Below, in pieces: positions 62,993 through 64,000 of a stretch of DNA of 64,000 nucleotides. Made by a program: the position numbers and the translations under genes. The stretch covers positions 62,001 through 126,000 of the forward strand of contig JAGTRW010000003.1 of NCBI GenBank assembly GCA_018262095.1, read 5' to 3'. The stretch's first letter is position 1; each line of letters begins with the position of its first letter. This DNA comes from Pseudomonadota bacterium (GTDB taxonomy: Bacteria; Pseudomonadota; Gammaproteobacteria; Burkholderiales; Rhodocyclaceae). The notes beneath the pieces were generated by a model. The model was not told the origin of the DNA and did not search any database. It saw nothing but the letters and a program-made list of their open reading frames with translations.

Positions 62993-63898
62993 GTGTTTAC
63001 CTTCAAGCAACTTGAAGCGGTCTATTGGATTGTCGAAGCCGGCGGGTTTTCCCAAGCGGCCCAGAAACTGCATACGACGCAGTCAGCGGTGTCCAAGAGA
63101 ATTCAGGAGCTGGAAACGCAGTTCGACATGCCGTTGTTCGACAGGAGCCAACGCAGCGCCCATCTGACGGAAAAGGGCGAGATCATGTTTGTTATCGCCA
63201 AAAAGTTGCTCGAACAGCGGGACAATGCGGTCGACCAACTTGGCCGTCCCGAAAGTTTTGAACGACGGTTGCGAATTGGCATTACTGAACTGACCGCGCT
63301 GACCTGGTTTCCGCGCTTGTGCGACCAGATTCAGAAGCAGTTTCCCAACGTCACCATCGAGCCCGACGTCGATATGAGCATGGGTTTGAAGGAAAGCCTG
63401 CTCGCCGATGAGCTTGACCTGATCATCGTCCCTGACGCATTCGTTGACGCTCGCCTATCGTCAACGGTCCTGGGCGGGGTCGAAAATTCCTGGATGTGCA
63501 AACCCGGAATGCTCAATTCGGGCAAGAAGACGTTTCGGGTTTCCGAGCTGGCCTCGCTAAAACTGCTGGCGCAAGGCGGAAAATCCGGGACCGGGCTGGT
63601 CTATGACCGGTGGTTCCGGAAAATGGGTTTCAGTCCGGCGAGCAGCATCAAATGCAATAACCTTCTGGCGTTGCTTGGTCTGACGGTCTCCGGACTGGGC
63701 ATCAGCTATCTGCCCCGGAAGTGTCTGAGCGTGATGATCAAGGGGGGCTTGCTCGAGGAAATAAAGGCCACGCCGCCGCTGCCCGACGTCACCTATGTTG
63801 CCATGTACCAATGGGAGAAGAAGAGCTCGCTGATTCCTTCGATCGTCATGCTCGCGCGAGAGTGTTGTGACTTCTCGCAGATCTACGGTAGCGTTTGA
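62993..63898 (+). CDS. LysR family transcriptional regulator
   Basis: MFTFKQLEAVYWIVEAGGFSQAAQKLHTTQSAVSKRIQELE. Confidence 0.95.
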   Translation: MFTFKQLEAVYWIVEAGGFSQAAQKLHTTQSAVSKRIQELETQFDMPLFDRSQRSAHLTEKGEIMFVIAKKLLEQRDNAVDQLGRPESFERRLRIGITELTALTWFPRLCDQIQKQFPNVTIEPDVDMSMGLKESLLADELDLIIVPDAFVDARLSSTVLGGVENSWMCKPGMLNSGKKTFRVSELASLKLLAQGGKSGTGLVYDRWFRKMGFSPASSIKCNNLLALLGLTVSGLGISYLPRKCLSVMIKGGLLEEIKATPPLPDVTYVAMYQWEKKSSLIPSIVMLARECCDFSQIYGSV

Positions 63899-64000
63899 CT
63901 TTAACGACGCCCAGTTTAGTGCGGTTCTCATTCGATGTCAGTGGGAGCGTAGTTCGGAAAGAAATTTGCGTGCACGGTCGCTTTGCGGAGTGGTAAAAAA

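Overview
GC-rich chromosomal window, betaproteobacterial in character (Rhodocyclaceae-like by gene content; inference). It holds about 60 supportable genes. Housekeeping and metabolic genes include rsmB, an ntrY/ntrX-type two-component system, hemE, priA, mobB/mobA, purT, hflX, thiS/thiG, trmB, a pssA-like gene, a MATE exporter, an SbmA-like ABC transporter, and a GH31 glycosidase with a DctPQM TRAP transporter and LacI regulator. One tRNA-Gly(CCC) is present. An AT-richer accessory island at about 38.1-43.8 kb stands out. It contains minus-strand, single-ORF units, three of them bracketed by perfect 7-10 bp inverted core sites (GTTAKRS/ATTAGGC types). Two attC-like folded sites (about 99 and 59 bp) are visible, but no integron integrase, so it looks like an integrase-less cassette cluster (CALIN-like). 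Its cargo includes a small HEPN-like RNase candidate (RNKFAH), a large zinc-ribbon + RES-domain protein, two unknown proteins, and an alginate-lyase-like gene alongside. Other notable signals: a GEMM-I (c-di-GMP-I) riboswitch in front of an uncharacterised membrane protein, next to a binding-protein/hybrid-kinase pair; three dispersed 'CTAACCACAACGACAC' palindromic intergenic elements; a phased DnaA-box cluster upstream of priA; a LexA/SOS-like box upstream of a small membrane protein; and degenerate HD-GYP and NtrX-like proteins. All calls come from reading the sequence and the supplied ORFs. No searches were run.
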